Shown here piece by piece: positions 35,060-43,618 of a stretch of 64,000 nucleotides of DNA. Made by a program: the position numbers and the translations under genes. Under the pieces are notes generated by a model, which saw only the letters and a list, made by a program, of their open reading frames with translations, was not told the DNA's origin and made no database searches. Numbering within the stretch: position 1 is the first letter of the stretch; the number at the start of each line of letters is the position of its first letter. Source of the DNA: Oscillospiraceae bacterium (GTDB taxonomy: Bacteria > Bacillota > Clostridia > Oscillospirales > Ruminococcaceae); contig JAJQBX010000021.1 of NCBI GenBank assembly GCA_021203065.1, forward strand, positions 62,001-126,000. The letters run 5' to 3'.

Positions 35060-35183
35060 AAATGCGCCTTGAAGTGCCGAAAATACAGAAATCCGGTTTT
35101 ATTATGTCGGATCGTGCTATACTCTGTACATCACAAGCAAGCAAAACCACATTCAAATACAAAATCTATTGGAGGTAAAAACA

Positions 35184-35492
35184 ATGACTACCAACGAAAT
35201 CATCAACACATTAGCAGAAGACAAGAAGCTTGACCGTGTTCAGCTTGAAAAGGCAGCTCCCAAAATAGATGCCCTTTCACCCGACATCAAGGAGGCTCTT
35301 GAGAACTGGATCAGTACCGACGTTATCGAAAGCCCCACCTACTCCGGCTACGACGTAAACGCCATCCTCAAAGCTCAGCCGTTTATGACCGTGTTCGGCG
35401 CATATCTCTCCCTCGACTGGCTGAGAAGAGACCCGAAAACCGCCCAGAAAGCTCTTTCACGCAAGACAACCGTGTTGAGAGTCGACAAGTAA
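35184..35492 (+). CDS. Small protein, unknown
   Basis: 102 residues with TTGGAGG upstream of ATG 35184. All-helical prediction, Lys/Asp-rich, with LDWLRRDPKTAQKAL near the end. TATACT at 35118 may be a -10 element, so this gene may start a second transcript covering the metallopeptidase/radical-SAM part. It has no Cys and so is not an obvious Cys-rich substrate of the maturase. Confidence 0.7.
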   Translation: MTTNEIINTLAEDKKLDRVQLEKAAPKIDALSPDIKEALENWISTDVIESPTYSGYDVNAILKAQPFMTVFGAYLSLDWLRRDPKTAQKALSRKTTVLRVDK

Positions 35493-35534
35493 CCGGCAAT
35501 CCGGCGTTAAGTTAAAATACAGGAGGTTAATATA

Positions 35535-36449
35535 ATGTTTGATTTAGGCAGTATTTTTGGTAACATATTCCCGTTAATCGGATTAGCCAAATATTTCGGC
35601 GGTAAGGATGATGTGACAGAAATCCACAACGACGAAGGTATCGAGTACAGCAAAGAAGAGCTTGAAAGGGTAAGCGATGTTTCGGACGTCATGGGCGAGG
35701 TGTTCACCGACGATATAATCTCAAATTGGGAGAACTTAAGCGATGATGAAAGAATAGGCTATATTAACGAGTACTTGGATAAAGCCGGAGAAACCCTCGG
35801 CATCGAGGTCGGAGATGTAATTATCGAAGATTTGCAGGCGAAGTATGGCGAAGGCACAATGGGCATGAACAACGGCGACGGCAACGTTTATATCGACATC
35901 ACCCGTCTTGATGACCTTGAGGATTTGCTGACAACCACCACCCATGAGATGCGGCATCAGTTCCAGAAAGAGGTCATGGAAAATCCTGACGCATTCCCGG
36001 GCATTTCTGATGAGACAATCGAACAGTGGGAGTATGAATATTCCAATTACATAAAGCCGGGTTACGATTATGAGGGCTACTACAATCAGGCTATCGAGGC
36101 TGATGCAAGAGCGTTTGCTGACGAGGTTGTTTCTGATTTCCTGATCGATAAGGGCGTGGAAGAGCTGTCTGTGGAAGCTCCCGATTCCCCGGAGGCATTT
36201 GAAGCTGAAATGGAAACCGACGCAGATGAAGCGATGGCTTTGTCGGATGAGGTCGCAGATGCTTCTTTTGAAGCCGATTCTGAGACGAATTTAGAGCAGG
36301 CAGAAAACCTTGATGGAAGTAACAACTCCGATGTCGGTGTTTCTGTCGACGACGGACTCAACAAGGGCGAAACCACCGAAACATTCTCAAACGGTGCATG
36401 TGACAAGCTTTGCCTCAAGTGCAAGGTTGAAGTCGGATTCCGCACCTGA
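35535..36449 (+). CDS. HExRH metallopeptidase-like protein with C-terminal Cys tail
   Basis: 304 residues, AGGAGG upstream. A short hydrophobic N-terminus (LGSIFGNIFPLIGLAKYF) is followed by a domain with TTHEMRHQFQ (HEMRH 137-141) and AIEADARAFADE (Glu188), the zinc-binding pattern seen in toxin-like metallopeptidase domains of Firmicutes polymorphic toxins and phages. Residues 205-285 are acidic and disordered. The last 18 residues contain three Cys (GACDKLCLKC, C-x3-C-x2-C) after a Gly-Ala step. The radical-SAM maturase starts in the overlapping TGATG, so I infer that the Cys tail is its substrate. That link is a hypothesis. Confidence 0.75.
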   Translation: MFDLGSIFGNIFPLIGLAKYFGGKDDVTEIHNDEGIEYSKEELERVSDVSDVMGEVFTDDIISNWENLSDDERIGYINEYLDKAGETLGIEVGDVIIEDLQAKYGEGTMGMNNGDGNVYIDITRLDDLEDLLTTTTHEMRHQFQKEVMENPDAFPGISDETIEQWEYEYSNYIKPGYDYEGYYNQAIEADARAFADEVVSDFLIDKGVEELSVEAPDSPEAFEAEMETDADEAMALSDEVADASFEADSETNLEQAENLDGSNNSDVGVSVDDGLNKGETTETFSNGACDKLCLKCKVEVGFRT

Positions 36450-37818
36450 TGGCTGCCATGGATAACGAGTCACGCTCTGTTCATCCGGTTGTGTTCCGTT
36501 CCTCGTCTGGTCGGTACTACGCCTATGACCCGTTTACGAACAGAATCCTGACCATAGACTCTTCGAAATATCAGGGCGTCGATGAAGCAACCGCCGCCCA
36601 AGATATTCTGAGATACTTGGAGGAAAGCGGAATCTGTAAGACAGGAAACTTTTCCGGTGCAAAGTGGAAGAACCCGACAGCCTCCGGCGTCAGAACCAAG
36701 CCGAACACGCTGGTGCTGCAGCTGAGCTGCAGATGCAATCTTGCATGTGAATACTGTATTTATTCAGGAAACTACAGTCACATGCAGGAGCATCATGACG
36801 AAGATATGTCGACTGAAACCCTCATCCGCAGTATCGACTATTTCGCAGAAAATTCTGCGGATGAGGGAAAGCTCAAGATAGCTTTCTATGGCGGGGAAGC
36901 ACTCCTCTGCTTCGACAAAATCAGGAGTGCCGTCAGCTATGCAAGAAAGAAAATGCCTAGGCGTCAGCTCCTGTTCTCAATTTCCACCAACGGCACAACG
37001 CTTACGCCCGAGGTTGTCAGATGGCTTGGTGACAATCCGGATGCAAAGGCGACCATCACCATAAACGGCTATGACCACGACCGCTACAGAAAGACGATAA
37101 GCGGCAAGGGAAGCCTGAAAATAATCATAGACAGGCTTGAGTACATCAAGGCTAACTATCCCGACGTCTGGCGTAACCAGATCAGCTGTATAGCAAATAA
37201 GGTTTCGGACTCTGAGAACGAAGCCATCATGGACTATTACAAGGAGCATGTAGGCATGCCTCCGGAAGCTGTCACAAAAATCCGTGAGGACATGGGAAAC
37301 GAGAAGATTGCGGATATACTTTCAGGCGACCATTTCGGTTCGCAAGGCTCTGATCTGTATGAAAGATACGTAACCGGCTCGGATCCGTTTGTCGATGCTT
37401 TCTATGACCCGAAGGTGTTCGTCATCCATGACAGAAGATTATATTCCGGCGACGACTTTGCATATGTCCCGAGCTGTGTTCCTACTGCTACAAGGATATT
37501 TGTCCGTGCCGGAACATCTGCGAGCGTGTAAGCGACCAGCTCTGTATCGGCGGCATTGACTCTGGATTTGATGAGCCGAAGCTTCAAAGCCTTTGTCAGG
37601 AGTTCACGCAGTTTGTCGGGCGCAACTGCCTTGACTGCTGGGCACAGCGGCTATGTGCGTTCTGCTATCAGGATGTCATCGACGAAAACGGCAACATGAT
37701 TGAAAGCTTTCCGGAAGCATGGTGCGAAAACTCCCGGAAAGGGGCAGTTGAGAGCTTGGTGCTCTACTGCGATCTTGCAGAAAATCGTTACAGCCATCTG
37801 GGAGAGCTCAACCCCTGA
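36449..37818 (+). pseudogene. Radical SAM/SPASM peptide maturase, single frameshift
   Basis: Frame 1 runs 36449-37531. It has an N-terminal peptide-recognition-like part (HPVVFRSSSGRYYAYDP) and the radical-SAM motif C96-x3-C100-x2-C103 in CRCNLACEYC, with a further Cys94, then FYGGEALL. After about 37465 the -1 frame continues a Cys-rich SPASM domain (CPELCSYCYKDICPCRNIC; NCLDCWAQRLCAFC) to a stop at 37818; these ligate auxiliary 4Fe-4S clusters. Restoring one C in CCC at 37468-37470 gives about 456 residues, a usual length for Cys-rich-peptide maturases (CcpM-like). If the frameshift is real the enzyme lacks its auxiliary clusters and is probably inactive; a sequencing deletion is at least as likely. 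Confidence 0.8.
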
Positions 37819-37853
37819 TGGCATGAAAACCAATATCTAAGGAGGAAATTATT

Positions 37854-38408
37854 ATGGCATTTTGCGGAGGATGCGGAGCAAAGGTTGAAGAGGGCATGAA
37901 GTTCTGCCCCGAATGTGGCAAGAGTCTTATCAAGACTGAGCCGGTGCAGGATGAAGCAGTCAGCGAGAAGCCCGAAACCACTGAGCAAGAGGTCAGGACT
38001 CCCGAGGCTGAAAGTTCTGCGGCTGAGACTCCAGAGGTCAGGACCCCGGAGGTTAATACAACAACGAAGCCTGAAATTCAGGAGGACGGAATAAAGAAGT
38101 ACAGGGTTCATATTTCCCGTCCGTCAAGCTTCGTCGGCTGTGCCATGGCACTCAGAATTCACATTGACGGCAATCAAAAGGAATATGTGCTGAAAAGCGG
38201 TGAATCAATGGATGTAGCTCTGACAGCCGGCACCCATTCTATAGAAGTCGGCATGACCGCCGTTTTCAAGAAGACCAAAGCCACGTTCACAGTTTATTCC
38301 AACAGAAAGCTCACCTGCCGCCTGAACCTCAAAGGCACCGCCACCAACGGTCTCCTCTCCGGACCGGCAATCATTGAGGACGAAAAGGGCAAGAGGATTT
38401 CGTACTGA
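37854..38408 (+). CDS. Zinc-ribbon protein with C-terminal beta domain
   Basis: 184 residues, AAGGAGG upstream. N-terminal zinc ribbon FCGGCGAKVEEGMKFCPECG (two CxxC pairs, residues 4-23). The middle (about 30-80) is Pro/Glu/Thr-rich linker with repeats of ETPEVRTPEV type. The C-terminal 100 residues form a beta domain (VHISRPSSFVGCAMALRIHI, GTHSIEVGM) resembling PEGA-like surface or scaffold domains. Probably an adaptor for the operon products. Confidence 0.75.
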   Translation: MAFCGGCGAKVEEGMKFCPECGKSLIKTEPVQDEAVSEKPETTEQEVRTPEAESSAAETPEVRTPEVNTTTKPEIQEDGIKKYRVHISRPSSFVGCAMALRIHIDGNQKEYVLKSGESMDVALTAGTHSIEVGMTAVFKKTKATFTVYSNRKLTCRLNLKGTATNGLLSGPAIIEDEKGKRISY

Positions 38409-38550
38409 GCTCTTACCCACAGCATCGGCAGTCACGATCCCCGAAAGACAATTCTCACCGAGGAAGAATTTGTGTCTGAGCTTATGAAGCTGCGGGGTTG
38501 CCTGAATAGGCATGAGTGATTTTATCCTGAAACATATTGAGGTGAAAAAT

Positions 38551-38859
38551 ATGGTCGAAATAAAGGCGAAAATTGACGATCTGGATTATGCGAATATCAT
38601 CAAGGTTGCTTTCCCGATTATCAAGAAAAAAGCGGAGAGTGAGACAGCGGCTTGGGCAATGGTGGTAAGAAGCATCAACGAGCCGGACGAGAGTACAATC
38701 AAGAGCCTTCTTGGTCTTATTCCCGACAGTGTAAAGGACAAGCTCGTCCTGATGGCACTTGAAAGGTATAAAGAAGAAATCCCCACAGCCCTCACCTCCT
38801 TGGCAGCATCCAAGGGGCTTAAGCTTAATGTCAGGGATGTGAGTATCAGTTTGAAGTAG
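38551..38859 (+). CDS. Small helical protein, unknown
   Basis: 102 residues from ATG 38551 with GAGGTG 6 bases upstream; the in-frame ATG at 38512 lacks a ribosome site. Amphipathic helices (IIKVAFPIIKKKAESETAAWAM) and a final beta-like LKLNVRDVSISLK. No family recognised. The 140 bases before it hold a short open stretch (TILTEEEFVSELMKLRG) without a start, perhaps a gene remnant. Last gene of the cluster. Confidence 0.65.
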   Translation: MVEIKAKIDDLDYANIIKVAFPIIKKKAESETAAWAMVVRSINEPDESTIKSLLGLIPDSVKDKLVLMALERYKEEIPTALTSLAASKGLKLNVRDVSISLK

Positions 38860-38903
38860 GCTGATGATGTTACAACCGGAATGTTCAAATCTCGCAAAAG
38901 GAC

Positions 38904-38932
38904 TTGATTTATTGCGTATTCTGTGGTACAAT
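38904..38932 (+). promoter_or_regulatory. Promoter of the Rpn-like gene
   Basis: TTGATT, exact 17-base spacer, TACAAT, 31 bases before the ATG at 38964. It shows that the nuclease gene is a separate transcription unit from the GTPase/HerA cluster. Confidence 0.7.
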
Positions 38933-38963
38933 AAAAATACAACAGGAGAAGAGAGGCAATGAA

Positions 38964-39824
38964 ATGGGCGATGGCGGACATAACTATTCAGAAGTAATAC
39001 GAAAGGGTGCAGAAGAGATTTTAAAGCAGAATCTGTTCAGCGACACACTTGCATCGATTGCACTTGAGGATATTGGTGCATGTCAGCATGTTGTCAGAAC
39101 AATTCTCGGCAGAGACGACATCGAAATCATAAGCGTAAAAGGACAATATCGGTTTCTGAACATCACTTCAAAAGACACTATTCTGGACGCATATGCTCAG
39201 GATAGCACAGGTCGGCTGATAAATATCGAAATCCAGCGCAGAGACACTATTGACCACGCAAGAAGAATCCGGTATTATGGCTCGATGATAGACAAGAGTG
39301 TTCTGGATAAGGGAGCTTATTACGATGAGCTTCCGGATGTGTATATTATCTACATCAGCGAGACGGATTTACTGGGTGTAGGTGAAGCTGTGTATCCGGT
39401 AACGAAAACACTTGGAAAATCCGGAATCCCATATGATGATGGTAACTATGTAGTATTTGCGAATGCCACTGTTGATGACGGCAGTGAAGTTGCAAAACTC
39501 ATGCAGTATTTTAAGAAAGCAGACCCGGACGATATGAGTCAGGGCGATTTATCAAAACGAATTCATTATTTGAAATGTGAAAAAGGAGGCAATGACGAAA
39601 TGTGCAAAGTGGCAGAAGATCTTTATAACAAGGGGATTGAACAAGGCATTGAGCAAGGAATGGAGAAAGGAATTGAGCAAGGCATTGAACAAGGTCAGGC
39701 TGAGAAAGCTAAGACTATGGCAATTAGTTTACACGAATCGGGTGTAGCTGAGGATTTGATTGCCAAAGCTGCCAACGTCAGCGTCGAGCTTGTCAGAAAG
39801 TGGCTTGGGCTCTCGGTGGCTTGA
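38964..39824 (+). CDS. Rpn-family PD-(D/E)XK recombination-promoting nuclease/putative transposase
   Basis: 286 residues from ATG 38964. The N-terminal domain has the PD-(D/E)XK core: DAYAQDSTGRLINIEIQRRD (D and ExQ, the Rpn variant), preceded by SDTLASIALED. After LPDVYIIYISETDLLG comes a helical part, and at about 225-245 a string of GIEQG/GMEKG repeats typical of these proteins. A helical C-terminus (VSVELVRKWLGLSV) ends it. Rpn proteins nick DNA and promote recombination; copies are common and often multiple in Clostridia genomes. Confidence 0.85.
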   Translation: MGDGGHNYSEVIRKGAEEILKQNLFSDTLASIALEDIGACQHVVRTILGRDDIEIISVKGQYRFLNITSKDTILDAYAQDSTGRLINIEIQRRDTIDHARRIRYYGSMIDKSVLDKGAYYDELPDVYIIYISETDLLGVGEAVYPVTKTLGKSGIPYDDGNYVVFANATVDDGSEVAKLMQYFKKADPDDMSQGDLSKRIHYLKCEKGGNDEMCKVAEDLYNKGIEQGIEQGMEKGIEQGIEQGQAEKAKTMAISLHESGVAEDLIAKAANVSVELVRKWLGLSVA

Positions 39825-39867
39825 TTCCACTTGCGTAAATTTCACTTCGTAAAAAAGAATATCTATC

Positions 39868-39937
39868 AACCCGGCAGATGTCATTCTCCTGTGCTTCATC
39901 ATAGCGAGAAAGGCATCACGTCGGGTTTTTCTTTTTT
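39868..39937 (+). terminator. Terminator after Rpn-like gene
   Basis: AACCCG pairs with CGGGTT, with further internal pairing (TTCTC/GAGAA and GATG/CATC-type segments), then TTTTCTTTTTTAT. Confidence 0.75.
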
Positions 39938-40067
39938 ATGTTTCCAAAAATCGTCCGTGATCAAAAATAAACAACCATTCCTAATTTACCCCTTGCAACC
40001 AACCTCCAATTGGAGTATAATAGAATGTGGTTTGGTGGGCTTACTGTGATTAATGGAGGCGGTTGTG

Positions 40068-41378
40068 ATGAAAAGAATAATTCTTTGCATCTTGGCTTGC
40101 CTGATGCTTACCGGCTGTGAGGCGTTCACATTTTCGGTGGACGAGCTGCTGACCGCTCCGAGCATTTCCGACGAGCAGGCGGCTTTAAAGCAGGCTCTTT
40201 ATGACAATGTCGGTCAGTCGGTGACGCTTGCCTATCCTCAGTCGGGCGATTATCGTTCAGCGTTCGTAATAACCGACCTCGACGGCGATGGCAATGACGA
40301 GGCGCTCGTCTTCTATACAGCTTCAAGCGCAACGGCTTCCGCAACGGGCGAGAATGTCCGTGTTGCGGTTTTCGACAAGGATTCTGACGGCGACTGGCAT
40401 GCGATGTATGAGGTCGCAGGCGGCGGCTCTTCGGTAGACACAGTTATAGTAACAAGCTATGGCGAAGTCACAGACATAGTCATCGGCTATGGCACATCGG
40501 TTCACGACGAGTCTGTCGTCAGCATCTACAGATATGAAAACGGTATTCTCCGCTCAACCTACGACGGTTGGTATACCGAGATGATAAGCGCAGATATTGA
40601 CCTTTGCGGAACTGACGAGATAGTCCTCTTCAAAAAGTCTGGCACATCGGTCTCTGTGGGAGTCATCAAGTCGAGTGACGGACTTAGCTATGTAACCGCC
40701 GAAAGGATGCTCACAACCAGTGTTTCGTCGATTTCAAACTACGTCTGCGGAATCCTCTATGGCGAAACGGGCGCACTGTTTATAGACGTAACCGACGAGG
40801 ATGGCTATCTTCTTACAGAGGTGGTCTATCTTGTGGGAGACACTCTCACATGCCTTTCCTCTCAGGACAGTGAGCTTTTGTGGATAACCGAGAGAACCGG
40901 AGGCTACCTTTCGATGGATTATGACGGCGACGGAGTCGTGGAAATCCCGACACTCGGGCTCTTTTCCGGATATTCCTCCGGAAGCGGTGTTGAATACATG
41001 GTTAACTGGCTTAGCTACAGCGAAGAGGAATCGGGCTTCACCGAGGAATCAAGCACCTATTACAGCCTTTCTGACACCTATGTCTTCAAGCTCCCGAGCA
41101 GGTGGACAAACTTTGTTTCAGTCATCCGAGACAGCGACACCGGCGAGATAACATTTGTAGAGTATGACAGAACCGCCGACAGCCTTGAGGATATGACGAA
41201 GCTTCTGAGTATCATATCAGTAAGCTCCCGGAGTGTGGAGACCTATCTTGACGACGGCTATACACTCGTCACCGAAACGGACAGCATGGCGTATCTTTAC
41301 AAAAAGCTTGCTTCGGAGGACGAGCCGCTATTATTGACATCTGACGAGATTTCAGATAATCTCTATATTATAGAATAA
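40068..41378 (+). CDS. Lipoprotein with repeat-like beta structure (VCBS/FG-GAP-like)
   Basis: 436 residues from ATG 40068 (GGAGG upstream). Lipobox CLMLTGC at about residues 11-17 marks it as a membrane-anchored lipoprotein. Repeats with DLDGDGNDEALVFY and DYDGDGVVEIP resemble Ca-binding FG-GAP/VCBS loops, so a beta-propeller is likely. It is 20 bases upstream of a two-component system and probably in one operon, so it may sense or report an envelope condition. No enzyme motif seen. Confidence 0.75.
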   Translation: MKRIILCILACLMLTGCEAFTFSVDELLTAPSISDEQAALKQALYDNVGQSVTLAYPQSGDYRSAFVITDLDGDGNDEALVFYTASSATASATGENVRVAVFDKDSDGDWHAMYEVAGGGSSVDTVIVTSYGEVTDIVIGYGTSVHDESVVSIYRYENGILRSTYDGWYTEMISADIDLCGTDEIVLFKKSGTSVSVGVIKSSDGLSYVTAERMLTTSVSSISNYVCGILYGETGALFIDVTDEDGYLLTEVVYLVGDTLTCLSSQDSELLWITERTGGYLSMDYDGDGVVEIPTLGLFSGYSSGSGVEYMVNWLSYSEEESGFTEESSTYYSLSDTYVFKLPSRWTNFVSVIRDSDTGEITFVEYDRTADSLEDMTKLLSIISVSSRSVETYLDDGYTLVTETDSMAYLYKKLASEDEPLLLTSDEISDNLYIIE

Positions 41379-41397
41379 GAATGAAGGAGAATTGTGC

Positions 41398-42102
41398 ATG
41401 AAGCGTGTTTTGGTCTGCGAGGACGAGGATTCGATAAGGGAATTTGTTGTACTTAACCTGAAAAGAAGCGGCTATGACGTCGTCGATGTCAATTGCGGAG
41501 AGGACGCTGTAAAGGCTTTCGACGAAGCCGGCGGCGATTTCGATGCGGCACTACTTGATATTATGATGCCCGGAATGGACGGCTTCGCTGTCTGCAAAAT
41601 TCTTCGTGAAAAGAGTGCGAAGATAGGAATAATCATGCTCTCCGCCAAGAGTCAGGAGATGGACAAGGTTTCCTCTCTCATGATGGGCGCAGACGATTAT
41701 ATCACAAAGCCGTTTTCGATTTCCGAGCTTGTAGCCCGTGTCGATGCCATCTGCCGAAGAGTGAGTCTTATGGATTCGACTAAACCCGACAAGGGCGAGG
41801 AGATAACCTCCGGACCGTTTGTAATAAACTTAAAGAGCCGTGTCCTTCTCAAAAACGGCAAGCCGGTTGATCTGACGCAGGTCGAATACCAGATAATGGA
41901 GTTCTTCCTCAAAAACCAGAATACAGCCCTTGACCGTATGACCATCTTAAAGCAGATATGGGGCGAGAACTACTACGGCGAGGAAAAGATAGTCGACGTA
42001 AATATCCGAAGAATAAGAATGAAGATAGAGGACGAGCCCAGCAACCCCAAATACATAATCACTATCTGGGGCTATGGCTACAAATGGAGCTCCGGCGAAT
42101 GA
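41398..42102 (+). CDS. OmpR/PhoB-type response regulator
   Basis: 234 residues from ATG 41398 (AGGAG upstream). Receiver domain with acidic pair CEDED, phosphoacceptor Asp in LLDIMMPGMDG, and ITKPFS Lys; C-terminal winged helix with VEYQIMEFFLKNQ, VNIRRIRMKIEDEP and IWGYGYKW. It is followed 13 bases later by its histidine kinase. Controls transcription, probably of its own operon and envelope genes. Confidence 0.92.
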   Translation: MKRVLVCEDEDSIREFVVLNLKRSGYDVVDVNCGEDAVKAFDEAGGDFDAALLDIMMPGMDGFAVCKILREKSAKIGIIMLSAKSQEMDKVSSLMMGADDYITKPFSISELVARVDAICRRVSLMDSTKPDKGEEITSGPFVINLKSRVLLKNGKPVDLTQVEYQIMEFFLKNQNTALDRMTILKQIWGENYYGEEKIVDVNIRRIRMKIEDEPSNPKYIITIWGYGYKWSSGE

Positions 42103-42115
42103 GAGTTGAGCGTTG

Positions 42116-43528
42116 ATGCTGAAAAAAAGGATACATGGTAGTATAACCGGCAGATGGCTTGTCAACTCGATGGGCATAGTTTTAGCTGTGCTTCTCGTTG
42201 TTGATGTGCTTGCGCTCGTCATTTTCAGTAATTACTATGCCAACGCTGCCGAGCAGAATCTGACCACAAAGCTTGAGTCGGTAATATCTCCGTTGTCGAG
42301 GTATCAGACAGCCTCCGGTCTTGCAAGCGAAATAGAATCCACCGTTACCGAATTTGATGAGAAAGAAAAGTATGAGCTTATAGCTATAAGCACTTCGGGA
42401 GAGGTTCTCCTCACGAGCTCCGGCTTTGAACCGTCAGATTGGCTGGACCTCGGCGGCTATGAAAAGGCACTTGATTCCTCCGACGGCGAATATTGCGAAA
42501 CTCTGACCCTTTCGAGCGGCGAAAAGGTCATGTGCTACACCGTCATCCTCTCGTCAAATCAGAGCGAATACGGTGCGCTGATGCTTTTAACATCAATAGA
42601 TCTTATAGACAACCAGATTTTCAGAATAGGCGTCGTTCTGAGCATATCACTTCTTGCGATAATTCTTCTCATGCTCTTTGCTGGACTGTCCTTTGTCCGT
42701 TCAATAGTAGTCCCTGTCCGGCAGATGTGCGATATTTCGAAAAAATACGCCGAGGGCGATTTCAGAGAGCGCATAGACCCGAAGACCTCCGACGAAATAG
42801 GTGAGCTCGCCGAGTCGATAAACTACATGGCAACCGAGCTCGAAAACTCAGATAAAGTAAAAAACGAATTCATATCTTCGGTATCGCATGAACTCCGGAC
42901 ACCTCTGACAGCTATAAAAGGCTGGAGCGAAACGGCACTTGAGATGTCCGATGATCCGGAAACAATCCAGAAAGCCATGAAGGTAATCACCGGCGAGACG
43001 GAGCGTCTTTCCGAAATGGTCGAAGAGCTTCTCGACTTCTCCCGTATCGAGGACGGCAGATTCACCCTCAACCGTGAGACCTGCGATATACTCGCCGAGC
43101 TCGGCGAAGCGGTCTTAATCTACGGTGAGCGGGCAAAATCACTTGGAATCAAGCTTGAATACTTTGAGCCGGAAATGCTTCCGTTCGTCTATGGCGACCG
43201 GGCAAGGCTCAGACAGGTTTTCATAAATATAATCGACAACGCCGTGAAGTATACGAACTCCGGCGGAACAGTCTCAGTAGAGGCTTTTGAAAAGAATAAA
43301 GAAATAGTAGTCCTGATTTCGGACACCGGTGTGGGAATCGCACCTCAGGATTTGCCGAAAGTAAAGACGAAATTCTATAAAGCCAATCACACACGCCGTG
43401 GCTCAGGCATTGGCTTGGCAGTCGCCAACGAAATCGTCGAGATGCACGGTGGGAACTTAACCATAAACAGCGAACTCGGCAAGGGCACGACAGTTCGCAT
43501 AACCCTGCCGATTACGGAACAATTTTAA
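42116..43528 (+). CDS. Sensor histidine kinase
   Basis: 470 residues from ATG 42116. Two membrane segments (about 18-38 and 168-190) frame an extracellular sensor domain of about 130 residues. HAMP follows (VPVRQMCDISKKYAEGDF), then HisKA with SSVSHELRTPLTAIKGW and HATPase with N-box FINIIDNAVKYTN, G1 DTGVGI and GSGIGLAV. The partner of the upstream response regulator. The start is in a short spacing after the regulator gene. Confidence 0.93.
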   Translation: MLKKRIHGSITGRWLVNSMGIVLAVLLVVDVLALVIFSNYYANAAEQNLTTKLESVISPLSRYQTASGLASEIESTVTEFDEKEKYELIAISTSGEVLLTSSGFEPSDWLDLGGYEKALDSSDGEYCETLTLSSGEKVMCYTVILSSNQSEYGALMLLTSIDLIDNQIFRIGVVLSISLLAIILLMLFAGLSFVRSIVVPVRQMCDISKKYAEGDFRERIDPKTSDEIGELAESINYMATELENSDKVKNEFISSVSHELRTPLTAIKGWSETALEMSDDPETIQKAMKVITGETERLSEMVEELLDFSRIEDGRFTLNRETCDILAELGEAVLIYGERAKSLGIKLEYFEPEMLPFVYGDRARLRQVFINIIDNAVKYTNSGGTVSVEAFEKNKEIVVLISDTGVGIAPQDLPKVKTKFYKANHTRRGSGIGLAVANEIVEMHGGNLTINSELGKGTTVRITLPITEQF

Positions 43529-43530
43529 AA

Positions 43531-43561
43531 TGTACAATTGTACAATGTACAATGTACAATG
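43531..43561. repeat. TGTACAAT simple tandem repeat
   Basis: Four TGTACAAT-type units in 31 bases right after the kinase stop codon. A GC-rich GTCGCC/GGCGAC hairpin follows at about 43566-43582 and may act as part of a terminator-like structure. Confidence 0.7.
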
Positions 43562-43618
43562 ATTGTGTCGCCTGCGGCGACGGATTTTGGTGGATAAACC
43601 ACTGAATTGGAGGTTACA

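Noticed and set aside
39624-39690. GIEQG-type repeat as a separate repeat element
   Set aside because: It is the usual low-complexity tail segment of Rpn-like proteins, encoded in frame.
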